Below, one piece after another: positions 52,443-61,405 of a stretch of 64,000 nt of DNA. The notes below the pieces were generated by a model, which did not search any database, was not told the origin of the DNA, and saw only the letters and a program-made list of their open reading frames with translations. The stretch is from Candidatus Roizmanbacteria bacterium. GTDB lineage: Bacteria > Patescibacteriota > Microgenomatia > UBA1406 > GWC2-37-13. The translations under genes and the position numbers were made by a program. Positions within the stretch are counted from its first letter, which is position 1, and each line of letters starts with the position of its first letter. Location of the stretch: positions 62,001 to 126,000 of the forward strand of contig JACRJL010000003.1 in NCBI GenBank assembly GCA_016215445.1. Direction: 5' to 3'.

Positions 52443-52889
52443 ATGTTTTGTATATTTTGCAAGAATAACGATACCGAAGTCATCGAGACCCGGTTGTCCG
52501 AAGACGGAGGAGCGATAAGAAGAAGAAGACAGTGTCCGAAGTGCGAAAAGCGGTTTACGACTTATGAACGGGTGGAAGAGCTACCCATTCTGGTCATAAA
52601 AAGAGATGGTCGAAGGGAGCGGTTTGATAGGGAGAAGTTAAGGCGCGGGATGGTCATCCCTTGCGAAAAGACCACGGTTTCGGCCGAACAGATAGAAACG
52701 CTTATGAACGAGGTAGAGTCTGACCTCAAGGAAAAAGACACGACTGAGGTTGAAAGTAAGGAAATAGGCAATTTAGTTGCGAAAAAATTAAAAAAATTAG
52801 ATAAAATTGCCTACATCAGATTTGCGAGCGTTTTTAAAAGGTTTGTTGACTTGGAAGATTTTGAAACAGAGTTAAAAAAATTAGCCTAA
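52443..52889 (+). CDS. nrdR: Transcriptional repressor NrdR
   Basis: A 148-residue protein with an N-terminal zinc ribbon (CIFC near residue 3 and CPKC near residue 31) and an ATP-cone domain (VIKRDGRRERFDREKLRRGM). NrdR senses ATP/dATP and represses ribonucleotide reductase genes. It is the first gene of the nrdR-nrdJ operon, 4 bases before nrdJ, so it probably controls its own operon. I saw no clear NrdR boxes upstream. Confidence 0.95.
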   Translation: MFCIFCKNNDTEVIETRLSEDGGAIRRRRQCPKCEKRFTTYERVEELPILVIKRDGRRERFDREKLRRGMVIPCEKTTVSAEQIETLMNEVESDLKEKDTTEVESKEIGNLVAKKLKKLDKIAYIRFASVFKRFVDLEDFETELKKLA

Positions 52890-52893
52890 AAAT

Positions 52894-55278
52894 ATGAAAT
52901 TAACAGGAATATCGGAAAAAGTTTTTTTGGATAGATATTCATTAAAGGATAAAACAGGTAAACCTCTGGAAAAGAAACCAGAGGAGATGTGGTCGAGGAT
53001 TGCCAAGGCAGCGGCCGCAGTAGAAAAAAAATCAAAACAAAAAAAATGGGGAAAAGAATTCTATTCGGTTTTGAAAGACTTCAAATACGTTCCAGGTGGA
53101 AGGATTCTGTCCGGGGCAGGAACAGGTTTCGCCGTTTCCTTCTACAACTGTTTTGTCATTCCCTCTCCCAAGGATTCGCGCGGCGGAATCTTGGAAACAC
53201 TCAAACAGATGATTGAGATTATGGCTCGCGGAGGCGGCGTTGGAATTAATCTTTCCTCTCTTCGTCCAAGAGGCGCTCGGGTGAAAAAGGTCAATGGTTT
53301 TTCCTCGGGTCCATGCAACTGGGCTGAACTTTTCTCAGTCGCTACAAAAGACATCATTCAACAGGGTGGAACAAGGCGGGGTGCTTTGATGCTCATGCTT
53401 TGGGACTGGCACCCTGACATAGAGGAGTTCATCACGGTCAAACAGGATCTAAGCAGAATTAACGGCGCCAATCTTTCTCTCTGCGTTTCCGACACTTTTA
53501 TGGAGGCGGTTGAAAAAGACGCCGATTGGCCTTTGGTTTTTCCTGATTTTAAGGATCCAGAATATGATGAAAAATGGACAGGCGACCTTGAAGCTTGGAA
53601 AAAAATGGGTAAGAAGATAATTGTTCAAAAGATCGTCAAGGCGAGAAAGATTTGGGATCTTATTGCTGAGGCAGCCTGGAAGTCAGCTGAGCCGGGTGTG
53701 GTTTTTCTCGAGAGATACAATAAACTATATAATAACTACTATTGGAACAAAGTAATCTGCGTCAACCCCTGCGGCGAAGAAGGTTTACCTGCTTGGGGAG
53801 TGTGTAACCTTGGTTCGATTAATCTTTCTTCCTTAGTCAAAGGTTCAGATATAGATAAAAAAGGCAGTTTTGATTTCAATGCTTTGAAAAAAATCGTCAG
53901 GTCGGCTGTCCGTTTCCAAGACAATGTTGTTGACATGGATCCTTATGTTTTTCCGGGAATCCGCAAGACCCAGTTTGAAGGCGAGAGAAGAATCGGGTTG
54001 GGGACGATGGGTTTGGGTGATACTTTGATCAAACTCCATCTGCGCTACGGGTCGCCGGAATCTCTTGAATTTATTGACAAGGTTTACAAAATTATCCGCG
54101 ACGAAGCCTACCTGGCCTCCTCGATCTTCGGAAAAGAAAAGGGGAATTTCCCCAAGTACGACAAGAAACTGTTTTTAGAGGGAAAGTTCGTCAGCCAGCT
54201 TTCGGACAACGTCAAGAAATCAATCAAGAAAAACGGAATAAGGAATTCTTTACTTTTAATGCAGGCACCGACAGGATCGACTTCTTTGATGGCTGAGACA
54301 ACAAGCGGAATAGAGCCTGTTTATGAGTTTGAATTCAACCGTCACGACAGGCTAGGTGATCATGTCATCCGCCACTATCTCTATGACGCTTGGTATAAAA
54401 AACACGAGAAAGACGTCAAGGCGGGAAAGATGAAAAGACCAGATTGGTTTGTTTCTGCCAACGACCTAACGCCGGAAGATCACGTTACAGTCCAGGCCGT
54501 CATCCAAAAATACGTCGACGCCTCAATTTCAAAGACTGTCAATGCTCCAAAAACCCACACAGTTGAGGACGTCAAGAAACTCTATACTTTGGCTTATAAG
54601 CTTGGTTGTAAGGGAATCGCTTATATGAGGGATGGTTCAAGGCCTGGCGTTCTCGAAAGGAAAGAAGAAAAGAAAGAGGAAGTAAAAGTAGTTGTTCCGC
54701 CTTCATATACTGTCAAACCGAGACCGATGGTCGTCCGGGGCGCCACTTATAAAATTCAGACCCCAGTTGGTATGGCCTTCATCACCCTCAATACAAATGG
54801 CGGCGATCCACCCGAGCCTTTGGAAATGTTTATCACAGTCGGCAAAGCCGGATCAGATGTTTATGCTATGGCAGAAGGATTGGGAAGAATGGTGTCGGTG
54901 GCTTTGCGTTTTTCCTCCCATCTTCCGGTGGCCGAGCGGGTCCAGGAAATCATCAATCAGCTTTCGGGAATCGGCGGCGCCAGATCAAGCGGATTCGGCA
55001 AAGATAGGATAAGAAGTCTGCCAGATGCCGTCGCCAAAGTTCTTTCTATGCACTATGGCTTAAACGGCGAGGCGAAAAAGACAAACGGCAACGGACTATT
55101 ACACGAAGCAGTCCAGGAAACACCTAAACTTGTTACGTCGATGACCCAGCCAAGTCTGATCCAGCCTTCAGTCGCCCCTTCAACTTCGTTTGACATCTGT
55201 CCGAGCTGCGGAGAGGTCAGCTTGGTCCACGAAGAAGGCTGCAAGAAATGCTATGGCTGCGGATATTCTGAATGTTAA
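52894..55278 (+). CDS. nrdJ: Class II (adenosylcobalamin-dependent) ribonucleotide reductase
   Basis: A 794-residue reductase. Active-site sequences include SFYNCFVIPSP with one redox Cys, VNPCGEE with the catalytic N-x-C-x-E, and VCNLGSINL. Residues about 600-740 form a TSCPD domain (GGARSSGFGKDRIRSLPDAV), and the C-terminus has a CPSCGE...CYGCGYSEC tail for thioredoxin-type reduction. No small radical-generating subunit is encoded nearby; activity needs adenosylcobalamin. The next gene makes that cofactor. Confidence 0.95.
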   Translation: MKLTGISEKVFLDRYSLKDKTGKPLEKKPEEMWSRIAKAAAAVEKKSKQKKWGKEFYSVLKDFKYVPGGRILSGAGTGFAVSFYNCFVIPSPKDSRGGILETLKQMIEIMARGGGVGINLSSLRPRGARVKKVNGFSSGPCNWAELFSVATKDIIQQGGTRRGALMLMLWDWHPDIEEFITVKQDLSRINGANLSLCVSDTFMEAVEKDADWPLVFPDFKDPEYDEKWTGDLEAWKKMGKKIIVQKIVKARKIWDLIAEAAWKSAEPGVVFLERYNKLYNNYYWNKVICVNPCGEEGLPAWGVCNLGSINLSSLVKGSDIDKKGSFDFNALKKIVRSAVRFQDNVVDMDPYVFPGIRKTQFEGERRIGLGTMGLGDTLIKLHLRYGSPESLEFIDKVYKIIRDEAYLASSIFGKEKGNFPKYDKKLFLEGKFVSQLSDNVKKSIKKNGIRNSLLLMQAPTGSTSLMAETTSGIEPVYEFEFNRHDRLGDHVIRHYLYDAWYKKHEKDVKAGKMKRPDWFVSANDLTPEDHVTVQAVIQKYVDASISKTVNAPKTHTVEDVKKLYTLAYKLGCKGIAYMRDGSRPGVLERKEEKKEEVKVVVPPSYTVKPRPMVVRGATYKIQTPVGMAFITLNTNGGDPPEPLEMFITVGKAGSDVYAMAEGLGRMVSVALRFSSHLPVAERVQEIINQLSGIGGARSSGFGKDRIRSLPDAVAKVLSMHYGLNGEAKKTNGNGLLHEAVQETPKLVTSMTQPSLIQPSVAPSTSFDICPSCGEVSLVHEEGCKKCYGCGYSEC

Positions 55279-55279
55279 T

Positions 55280-55783
55280 ATGCCTATCTACACAAAAACC
55301 GGTGACAAGGGAACCACTTCGCTTTATGGTGGAAAGCGCGTCTCCAAATCTGATTTCCAAATAGAAGCCTATGGATCAATCGACGAACTATCGAGTTTTA
55401 CAGGACTGGTGGAAACTAAAGTAAAAAATAAATTAGATAAGAAGTTTTTGATTGATCTGCAAAAGGATTTCTATAAAATCATGGCTTCCTTGTCCGGAGC
55501 AAAGATCGACCTGGATTTTCTCGAGGAAAAGATTATTGGCTTTGAAAAAACAATGAACTCGATTGACAAAAAACTTCCCAGATTGACAAGGTTCATTATC
55601 CCGGGTGGAACAGAAATTGCCTCCTGGTTTCATATTCTTCGTGTCGTCTGCCGCCGGGCGGAAAGAAAAGTCATAAAACATTCTCAAAAAGAACTACAAG
55701 TAATTAAATACTTAAATCGCCTGTCCGATACTTTTTTTGTCATTGCCCGCAAGTATGGACAAAAAAACGAAGTTGTTTTATAA
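55280..55783 (+). CDS. Cob(I)alamin adenosyltransferase, PduO type
   Basis: A 167-residue protein starting at the ATG at 55280 one base after the nrdJ stop; longer starts would run inside nrdJ. Conserved blocks are YTKTGDKGTTSLYGGKRVSKSD, IDELSSFTGLV and VCRRAERKVIKHSQ. It converts cob(I)alamin and ATP into adenosylcobalamin, the cofactor of NrdJ. The tight coupling to nrdJ matches supply with demand. Confidence 0.95.
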   Translation: MPIYTKTGDKGTTSLYGGKRVSKSDFQIEAYGSIDELSSFTGLVETKVKNKLDKKFLIDLQKDFYKIMASLSGAKIDLDFLEEKIIGFEKTMNSIDKKLPRLTRFIIPGGTEIASWFHILRVVCRRAERKVIKHSQKELQVIKYLNRLSDTFFVIARKYGQKNEVVL

Positions 55784-55793
55784 TCTCTAAGCT

Positions 55794-56189
55794 ATGTTTT
55801 CCAAATTTAAAAAACCAATCGTCTTAATCGTTTTGGCCTTTATTCTGGTTGCGGCCGGCGTCTTCACCTATAAAACTTTTTTTGCCAAAAAAGCAACCGT
55901 CTCGGAGCAGATCACTGTATTTTTGAAAACCGACACAGGCGACCAGTATTTGGAATTGAGAACCAAAAAGGGAAATACAGCTTTGCAGTTGACTCAGGAA
56001 AGAATGGATGTCGACGTGCGCGGCGAAGGAAAAAACGCCTATGTGACTGGCATAAACGGCAGGGAAGCCGACTCAAAGAAAAAAGAATACTGGGCGTTTT
56101 ATGTCAACGGCAAGCCGGCTGAAGTCGGGGCAGGAAGTTATATATTAAAACAAGGTGACAAGATCGAATGGAAAATCGAAAATTACTGA
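55794..56189 (+). CDS. DUF4430/transcobalamin-like anchored protein
   Basis: A 131-residue protein with an N-terminal membrane helix (about 8-27) and a DUF4430 domain resembling the beta domain of intrinsic factor and transcobalamin. The C-terminal block KEYWAFYVNGKPAEVGAGSYILKQGDKIEWKI is the family hallmark. It follows the adenosyltransferase by 10 bases. Binding of cobalamin outside the membrane is likely from fold and context but not proven. Confidence 0.85.
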   Translation: MFSKFKKPIVLIVLAFILVAAGVFTYKTFFAKKATVSEQITVFLKTDTGDQYLELRTKKGNTALQLTQERMDVDVRGEGKNAYVTGINGREADSKKKEYWAFYVNGKPAEVGAGSYILKQGDKIEWKIENY

Positions 56190-56695
56190 AAAAAATAATT
56201 TCCTACGGTTTAATAATTTTGCTGGCTGTATTTGCCAGGTTGATTCCCCATTCTCCGAACTTTGCTCCGATTGGAGGACTGGCTCTATTTTCCGGATCGA
56301 AGTTTAAAAAAAATATTGCTTTATTAATTCCACTGTTCGCGATGTTGATTTCCGATCTATTTTTAGGATTTCATAACACAATAGTTTATGTCTATGTCAG
56401 TTTTATTATTACTGTTTTGATAGGGAGAATGATAAAAAATAATAACTGGCAGTCTTTGGCGTTGGCCAGTTTGACATCCTCGGTTTTGTTTTTTTTAATT
56501 ACAAACTTCGGCGTCTGGGCAGCTGCCGGATCTATGTACCCGAAAACTATTGATGGTTTATGGCAAAGTTATTTGCTGGGCCTGCCGTTTTTCAGAAATA
56601 CTTTACTGTCTGATTTTTTCTACACTTTTTCCTTTTTCTACTCACATAGATTTTTGTCCAACTTTCTTCTTAAAAAACCTTCCTTACTCGGTTAA
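56168..56695 (+). CDS. Six-helix membrane protein, ECF S-component-like (DUF6580-like)
   Basis: A 175-residue protein with about five to six membrane helices. FARLIPHSPNFAPIGGLALFSGSKF and FLGFHNTIVYVYVSF are typical of a small family often placed near cobalamin or metal genes, with the size and layout of ECF-transporter substrate-binding subunits. The start overlaps the DUF4430 gene by 22 bases, so the two are coupled. No ECF ATPase or T component is in the window. Import of cobalamin is inference. Confidence 0.7.
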   Translation: MENRKLLKKIISYGLIILLAVFARLIPHSPNFAPIGGLALFSGSKFKKNIALLIPLFAMLISDLFLGFHNTIVYVYVSFIITVLIGRMIKNNNWQSLALASLTSSVLFFLITNFGVWAAAGSMYPKTIDGLWQSYLLGLPFFRNTLLSDFFYTFSFFYSHRFLSNFLLKKPSLLG

Positions 56696-56737
56696 TTATT
56701 CAATTTTTTACCTTCTCTATTCATTAATTATATTGTC

Positions 56738-56766
56738 TTGACAAATAAAATTTGAAGTCTTATAAT
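56738..56766 (+). promoter_or_regulatory. Perfect consensus promoter
   Basis: TTGACA (56738-56743), exactly 17 bases and TATAAT (56761-56766), followed by the ATG at 56777, 10 bases later. It is the best promoter seen in the window. Confidence 0.85.
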
Positions 56767-56776
56767 CTCCCCAAAT

Positions 56777-58537
56777 ATGGGAAAAGAGTTGTTCGTCGCT
56801 CTAGCTAAAAGAGAGTCTTTTTCTAGTTCGAGGTCAGAGACAATTACCGCTCCATTAAGAAAAGAGACAAGAGTTGGTCGTTTTCTCGACCGGGTTAATC
56901 AACTTTCCATAGATAGATACTTTCATAATAGAAATCCTGAATTTTTGGAATATAGGCGAGAGATAGAAGCGGGTTTGACACAGGATAAAATCAAAAGGGT
57001 CCTTTTTGATCAGGATATGAAAGGCACAAAGCCTGGAACAGCTAATTTCGATAGGTTGATAGCCGTTTCTTCCTTGAGAGAGCAGATAAAAAGACAGATG
57101 ATTAGGGAAGTTTTGCAAAAAGGTGAAAATAGATTACGACTTTCTGAACCGGAAAAGATCGTTCTTTTGGCTAACTGTGATCTGGCCGACCAGATGGATT
57201 TGTTTTACCGAAGGTGGAGTCAAAACGAAGCCAAAAATCCCCTTTCAAAAAAGTTGAAGAAAATGTCGCCAAAAGAGAGAACCAAATTTCTTGAAAAAAA
57301 AGGTGTCCGTACTCCAGAGACAAATTATTTATATTTAGATTTGATTGAAAATCCTCCAGGGAGCGGTAAGATAGAAAAAGTGCCTTACTCGGTCGGATAC
57401 GGCGAACAGGTTGGTAAGATTGTCAAAACCATAAATCAAATGTGTGTTGATTTGGGAAAAGTAAAGACAGGAAAAAAGAGCGCCAAAAATTTGGCGACGT
57501 ACTACAGAAGTTATGCGAAAGCCCTCGCTTCAACCAATTTAGACAAGCAAGAAAAACTTTGGAAAAAAGTGGATGAAAACTGGCTAGCGGTCCGGGGAAG
57601 GATGCAACCTATTCACATGATGGAATCATATGTCGACCCGGCTGGGTTGAGGGTTGACCCCGATCTGTCTTTAATGTTTCTTGACGATCGTTATCAAAAA
57701 TTGACTAACCGGGCGAAAAATACCCAGGTAAAAATGGTCGATTGGTTAATCGAAGAACTGGGTGACAAAAAATCCGCCCTTAAATCGGAGAAATCAATGA
57801 GGATGGCTTTGGTCGGCATGTACAATCCTTCGGTCATCGCGGGAAGACGTCATACTTTCCGTCCGGCTGGACAAAATATCCCAAACAGGGAAGACGTCAG
57901 GTTGCAGGGAGTAAAAATATTTCTGGATGTCGAAACAATGAAACAGAGATGGCAGGAAGAAAAAAAACTATTGAGTAAGATTTTTGGTTCCAAACGAGCA
58001 GAGAAATTGTTCAATGAGGGGAAAATGATTGATATAGGGATGAGTGTTTTGGTGGCTGGACACGAAGTCGCCCACAATCTGTTTATTGTTAGAGGAACTA
58101 GAAAGGCTATGGGCGAGAGCGCTTATAACAATCTGGAGGAGCATAAGTCTAGTCATGCGATCACAGCTGCCGCTGGAGAAATTCTTTCACCGGAAGATCA
58201 AAAACAGCTGCTTCTTTATCTTTTTGCCTCGAGTCTGCGTAGTTTTTCCCTCAAAGGCGACGAATCAAGAAAGCCATATTACTATGATGCCGTTGTCTGT
58301 ATGAACTTAATGAACTTCGCCGGTATCGTAAGAAATAACAATGGGAAGATTGAGTTTAATTTTTCAGAGCCAAATATGAGAATATTTTTTGGACAAGCAA
58401 GACAGCTTCTTACAGGTCCTTTAGCAGAAACTTATGATAAAAAAGATCCTAAAATGGCAGAAGCATATATTAAGACTTATTTTAAAGAAAGCAAATTAGT
58501 CAACGATTTAGTGAAAAGAGTTAGTAAACAAAAATAA
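56777..58537 (+). CDS. Unknown HExxH metallopeptidase-like protein
   Basis: A 586-residue soluble protein. Near residue 429 it reads VAGHEVAHNLF, a H-E-x-x-H zinc motif, followed about 20 residues later by LEEHKSSHAIT with the E-E-x-K-like layout of dipeptidyl-peptidase III type gluzincins. The N-terminal half is helical and basic with no recognised domain. The strong promoter and the cluster of unknown genes after it are notable. Peptidase activity is a motif-based inference. Confidence 0.72.
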   Translation: MGKELFVALAKRESFSSSRSETITAPLRKETRVGRFLDRVNQLSIDRYFHNRNPEFLEYRREIEAGLTQDKIKRVLFDQDMKGTKPGTANFDRLIAVSSLREQIKRQMIREVLQKGENRLRLSEPEKIVLLANCDLADQMDLFYRRWSQNEAKNPLSKKLKKMSPKERTKFLEKKGVRTPETNYLYLDLIENPPGSGKIEKVPYSVGYGEQVGKIVKTINQMCVDLGKVKTGKKSAKNLATYYRSYAKALASTNLDKQEKLWKKVDENWLAVRGRMQPIHMMESYVDPAGLRVDPDLSLMFLDDRYQKLTNRAKNTQVKMVDWLIEELGDKKSALKSEKSMRMALVGMYNPSVIAGRRHTFRPAGQNIPNREDVRLQGVKIFLDVETMKQRWQEEKKLLSKIFGSKRAEKLFNEGKMIDIGMSVLVAGHEVAHNLFIVRGTRKAMGESAYNNLEEHKSSHAITAAAGEILSPEDQKQLLLYLFASSLRSFSLKGDESRKPYYYDAVVCMNLMNFAGIVRNNNGKIEFNFSEPNMRIFFGQARQLLTGPLAETYDKKDPKMAEAYIKTYFKESKLVNDLVKRVSKQK

Positions 58538-58544
58538 CTTCTTT

Positions 58545-59600
58545 TTAAATTTTTTCTATCATATTAACTAAAGCTTTACCAAGTTTATCGTTGGCTTTAG
58601 CTGCCATTGCTCTGACTTCGGGATCGAGTGAAGGCTCCAGGATTTCGAATTCTTGGGGATAACGAAATCTCAACTCCTCAACAGATATAGGTGATTTTCT
58701 ATTTGGGTTCTTGGGGTCATATAATTCTACCCGGTCTGTAATGACAGTAATACCCATAAATTTTCCAATTCGGTTTGAGTCGCCTTTGTTTCCAGAGTTG
58801 TTAGCGCCGCTTAGATGTACTTTTTCCGGTCCATATGACATGCCGATTGCCTGGACGTTGTTTATAATCAATAGATGCGCTAGTCCGGGATCTTCAAAGG
58901 CGGCAGGAATACTGGCATAATAAAGCGAAGGGACTTCAGTCCCGGGCGATACTTCCGCCATACTCTTAATAAAAGCGTCATTTAAATTCTGGTCGCCATC
59001 CTGTAAAGCAAAGAAATGTCCTTTACTAGCTTGATAGTGTCCCATATGTTCCATATTATATCCCCAGCTTATGTCTGCTCCGATCACTCCGATAATCGGT
59101 AGCCTATCTTTATTAAAAGGTTTTTTCCCTTTACGGCGCATCGGGTGATTAAATCCTCCGGAAGCCGTACATAGAATGACGTTTTCCGCGCCGATTTTTT
59201 CAACAACACTTAAAGCCGCCGACGCCACTTCCATCTGTTCCAAAGATCCTTCATCTGTCATGACCCCGTTTACAGGTACTTCCATTGCCGAAGTTCGGCC
59301 AACCGAAATGCCAACTTTTTTCCCCTGCGGAGTGGTGCCGACGACTATTTTTTTATGATGGGCGGGATTGGATCCCTCCGGTAGACCGATGTCGGAAAAA
59401 TTTATTTCTTCGGGATTAGATAGTTGAAAGGCGTCGAGCGCTCCTTCCATACCGGAGCCTAGAGTGATAAATGAATCGAAAGGGCCATTAAAAGGAAGTC
59501 TTTCTTTTAACCTATCTGCTATTTGATCAATCCACTTTATATATTGATGACTTCTTTCCTTGGGGAGAATAAAAGGTTTGGCGGCTTTGGCTTCTGCCAT
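58545..59600 (-). CDS. Divergent purine-nucleoside-phosphorylase-family protein
   Basis: A 351-residue protein starting at MAEAKAAKPFILP; TATAAT lies 10 bases upstream. The fold signals FITLGSGMEGALDAF, VGISVGRTSAMEVP, NVILCTASGGFNHPM and QAIGMSYGPEKVHLSG follow the order of trimeric purine nucleoside phosphorylases. The phosphate-site block G-R-x-H-x-Y-E-G is changed to GRTSAMEVP, so the substrate may differ. It is about 60-80 residues longer than usual. Confidence 0.7.
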   Translation of the reverse strand: MAEAKAAKPFILPKERSHQYIKWIDQIADRLKERLPFNGPFDSFITLGSGMEGALDAFQLSNPEEINFSDIGLPEGSNPAHHKKIVVGTTPQGKKVGISVGRTSAMEVPVNGVMTDEGSLEQMEVASAALSVVEKIGAENVILCTASGGFNHPMRRKGKKPFNKDRLPIIGVIGADISWGYNMEHMGHYQASKGHFFALQDGDQNLNDAFIKSMAEVSPGTEVPSLYYASIPAAFEDPGLAHLLIINNVQAIGMSYGPEKVHLSGANNSGNKGDSNRIGKFMGITVITDRVELYDPKNPNRKSPISVEELRFRYPQEFEILEPSLDPEVRAMAAKANDKLGKALVNMIEKI

Positions 59601-59681
59601 AATTTGAGCTATTATATAACCTAAACCAAATAACTGCAAGAATTGATTTCTAACACAAAAATTAATACCAAGTACTACAAT

Positions 59682-60305
59682 ATGGTCGTGGGAGAACTAT
59701 TTTTACCACGCGTGGAAGGCGTTGGCAAAAAGTGGAATAGACTTCATGACGTCCATAAGGGGACTGTCGTTGTTAAAGCCAAATCACCAAGGGTCCCCAG
59801 GATAATTCAGGGATTAGTCGAAACAGGCGATAAGCGTTATCTTCCTTTGGTTAGTTTGTCGGCAAACGAAATTGATCCTGCGACTCTTCCTCACGTCACC
59901 ATGGAAGCGCTTGGAAAAATACTTGCCGATGCCGCCTATGAAAAAAACAAGTTGGTAACCGCGCGAAAAAAGAAAACCTCGATTAGAACAGCGCCTGTAA
60001 AAGAAGCAGCTTACAGACCGATTAAAAAAATGAAATCTCCTTTTGAACAAAAGAAACAAGTGGAGATGAGAAAATTAAATGACATAATCAGAGGTGTTTT
60101 GGGTGAAACATGGACTTATGAACAACTTTTCTTATTGATTTACGGTTTTGGATATTCGTTGACCGAACCTAGTTTCGCGTCAGAAGTTCCATTCCGTCCT
60201 CTTAGACCTGAAAAACTTAAAGGCATGAAACCCGGAGAGGCAAGGATAATCAGAAAGAAACACCGCGAGCGTATGATTCTTCAAGGAAACATCTACCATA
60301 GATAA
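59682..60305 (+). CDS. Unknown basic protein
   Basis: A 207-residue protein starting at MVVGELFLPRVEGVG; the TTG at 59643 gives a longer version with less convincing sequence. The middle is strongly basic (ARKKKTSIRT, YRPIKKMKSPFEQKK), and the C-terminal end reads GEARIIRKKHRERMILQG. It is unrecognised. Basic stretches suggest nucleic-acid binding. Confidence 0.6.
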   Translation: MVVGELFLPRVEGVGKKWNRLHDVHKGTVVVKAKSPRVPRIIQGLVETGDKRYLPLVSLSANEIDPATLPHVTMEALGKILADAAYEKNKLVTARKKKTSIRTAPVKEAAYRPIKKMKSPFEQKKQVEMRKLNDIIRGVLGETWTYEQLFLLIYGFGYSLTEPSFASEVPFRPLRPEKLKGMKPGEARIIRKKHRERMILQGNIYHR

Positions 60306-60332
60306 TATTTCAATAGTGTAAAATAGAGCCTT

Positions 60333-60803
60333 ATGACAGAGAGATTCAATCCGATGTCAATCGGATGGGCTTTGGCGGCTGTTGGCCCAAAAAAAAGCGA
60401 AGAAATAATCAGGCTGACTAATTTTGACAGTCGGGCAGTATGGAAAAGAAGGCCCTACGCCCATGAACTGGCGCTTGTCCGAGCAGGATTTGGATTAATT
60501 GAAAGGGAGGGGAAAATTGACAAAAAGTTTATCGATAACATGATTTTTGTTTTGGAATGGATAAAAGACCTGACACCTGAACAGCCGCCTTTAATAAATA
60601 AAATTAAAGGCAGGGTCGGACCGATGTTTTTGGACGAAGAAAGCAAACGGATAATTTCTGTCGAGATTAATAATTTAAGAAGAAACGACAGGTTTGCTTC
60701 TGTTGGATTAAGTATGACTTTGACGTACTTTTACAGAGAACTAGAAGATTTTCGGATCTTACAAAGCGGCAGCAGTCCGACAGAACCGCTTCATTTTGCC
60801 TAA
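60333..60803 (+). CDS. Unknown helical protein, paralog A
   Basis: A 156-residue protein. Blocks WKRRPYAHELALVRAGFGLIEREGKID, FVLEWIKDLTPE and KGRVGPMFLDEESKRII recur in the next gene, so the two are tandem paralogs. TAAAAT lies 8 bases before the ATG. No known family was recognised. Confidence 0.7.
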   Translation: MTERFNPMSIGWALAAVGPKKSEEIIRLTNFDSRAVWKRRPYAHELALVRAGFGLIEREGKIDKKFIDNMIFVLEWIKDLTPEQPPLINKIKGRVGPMFLDEESKRIISVEINNLRRNDRFASVGLSMTLTYFYRELEDFRILQSGSSPTEPLHFA

Positions 60804-60862
60804 ATTTTGTTTATCCTATCTTGACAAGACAAAGATCTTTAATTAAAATCCTATCAGCCATA

Positions 60863-61351
60863 ATGGGAGTCGATATATTTACAGTCAAATCCACACTTGA
60901 GGTGCTTGGACCACATAGAAGAGAAGTGGTGGAGCCGATCAGGAAAGAATTTTCAACGAGAGGAAAGCTTTGGTTAAAAGAACCATACTCTCACGAATAT
61001 GCTTTGGCCTACATATATTTTGGCCTGGAAGAGCGAGAGGAAAAATTCACTCCTGAAGACCAAAATTTTTTGACAATCGTATTTAAATGGATTAAGGATT
61101 TAGACATGAAGAGATTTCCTAAACAAGAATGGATCCCCGACCGACCCGGTCCTTTATTTCTAAGAGGTAATGAGAAAGGAATTATTGATGAACATCTCGA
61201 CCATTTGAAACAGAATGATTTTCTCAACCATCCGGAATATAAGGAAGCTTTGATAAATAGTTTGCGATATTTTACCAGAAGTCTTGTCGCCGAAAAAATC
61301 CTCGCTCCCGACTACGACATTTTCAACTCTCTTCAAAACCAACCCGCTTAA
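60863..61351 (+). CDS. Unknown helical protein, paralog B
   Basis: A 162-residue protein starting at MGVDIFTVKSTLEVLG. A TTGACA (60821-60826) with a 17-base spacer to TAAAAT lies upstream and includes the TTG codon of a longer ORF, so the ATG at 60863 is preferred. WLKEPYSHEYALAYIYFGLEEREEKF, FKWIKDL and DRPGPLFL match paralog A. It is unrecognised. Confidence 0.68.
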   Translation: MGVDIFTVKSTLEVLGPHRREVVEPIRKEFSTRGKLWLKEPYSHEYALAYIYFGLEEREEKFTPEDQNFLTIVFKWIKDLDMKRFPKQEWIPDRPGPLFLRGNEKGIIDEHLDHLKQNDFLNHPEYKEALINSLRYFTRSLVAEKILAPDYDIFNSLQNQPA

Positions 61352-61405
61352 TTTTGAAGCTATTTTGTAGACTATCCGCTACATAAGTGCTACAATTCTT
61401 CTCAT

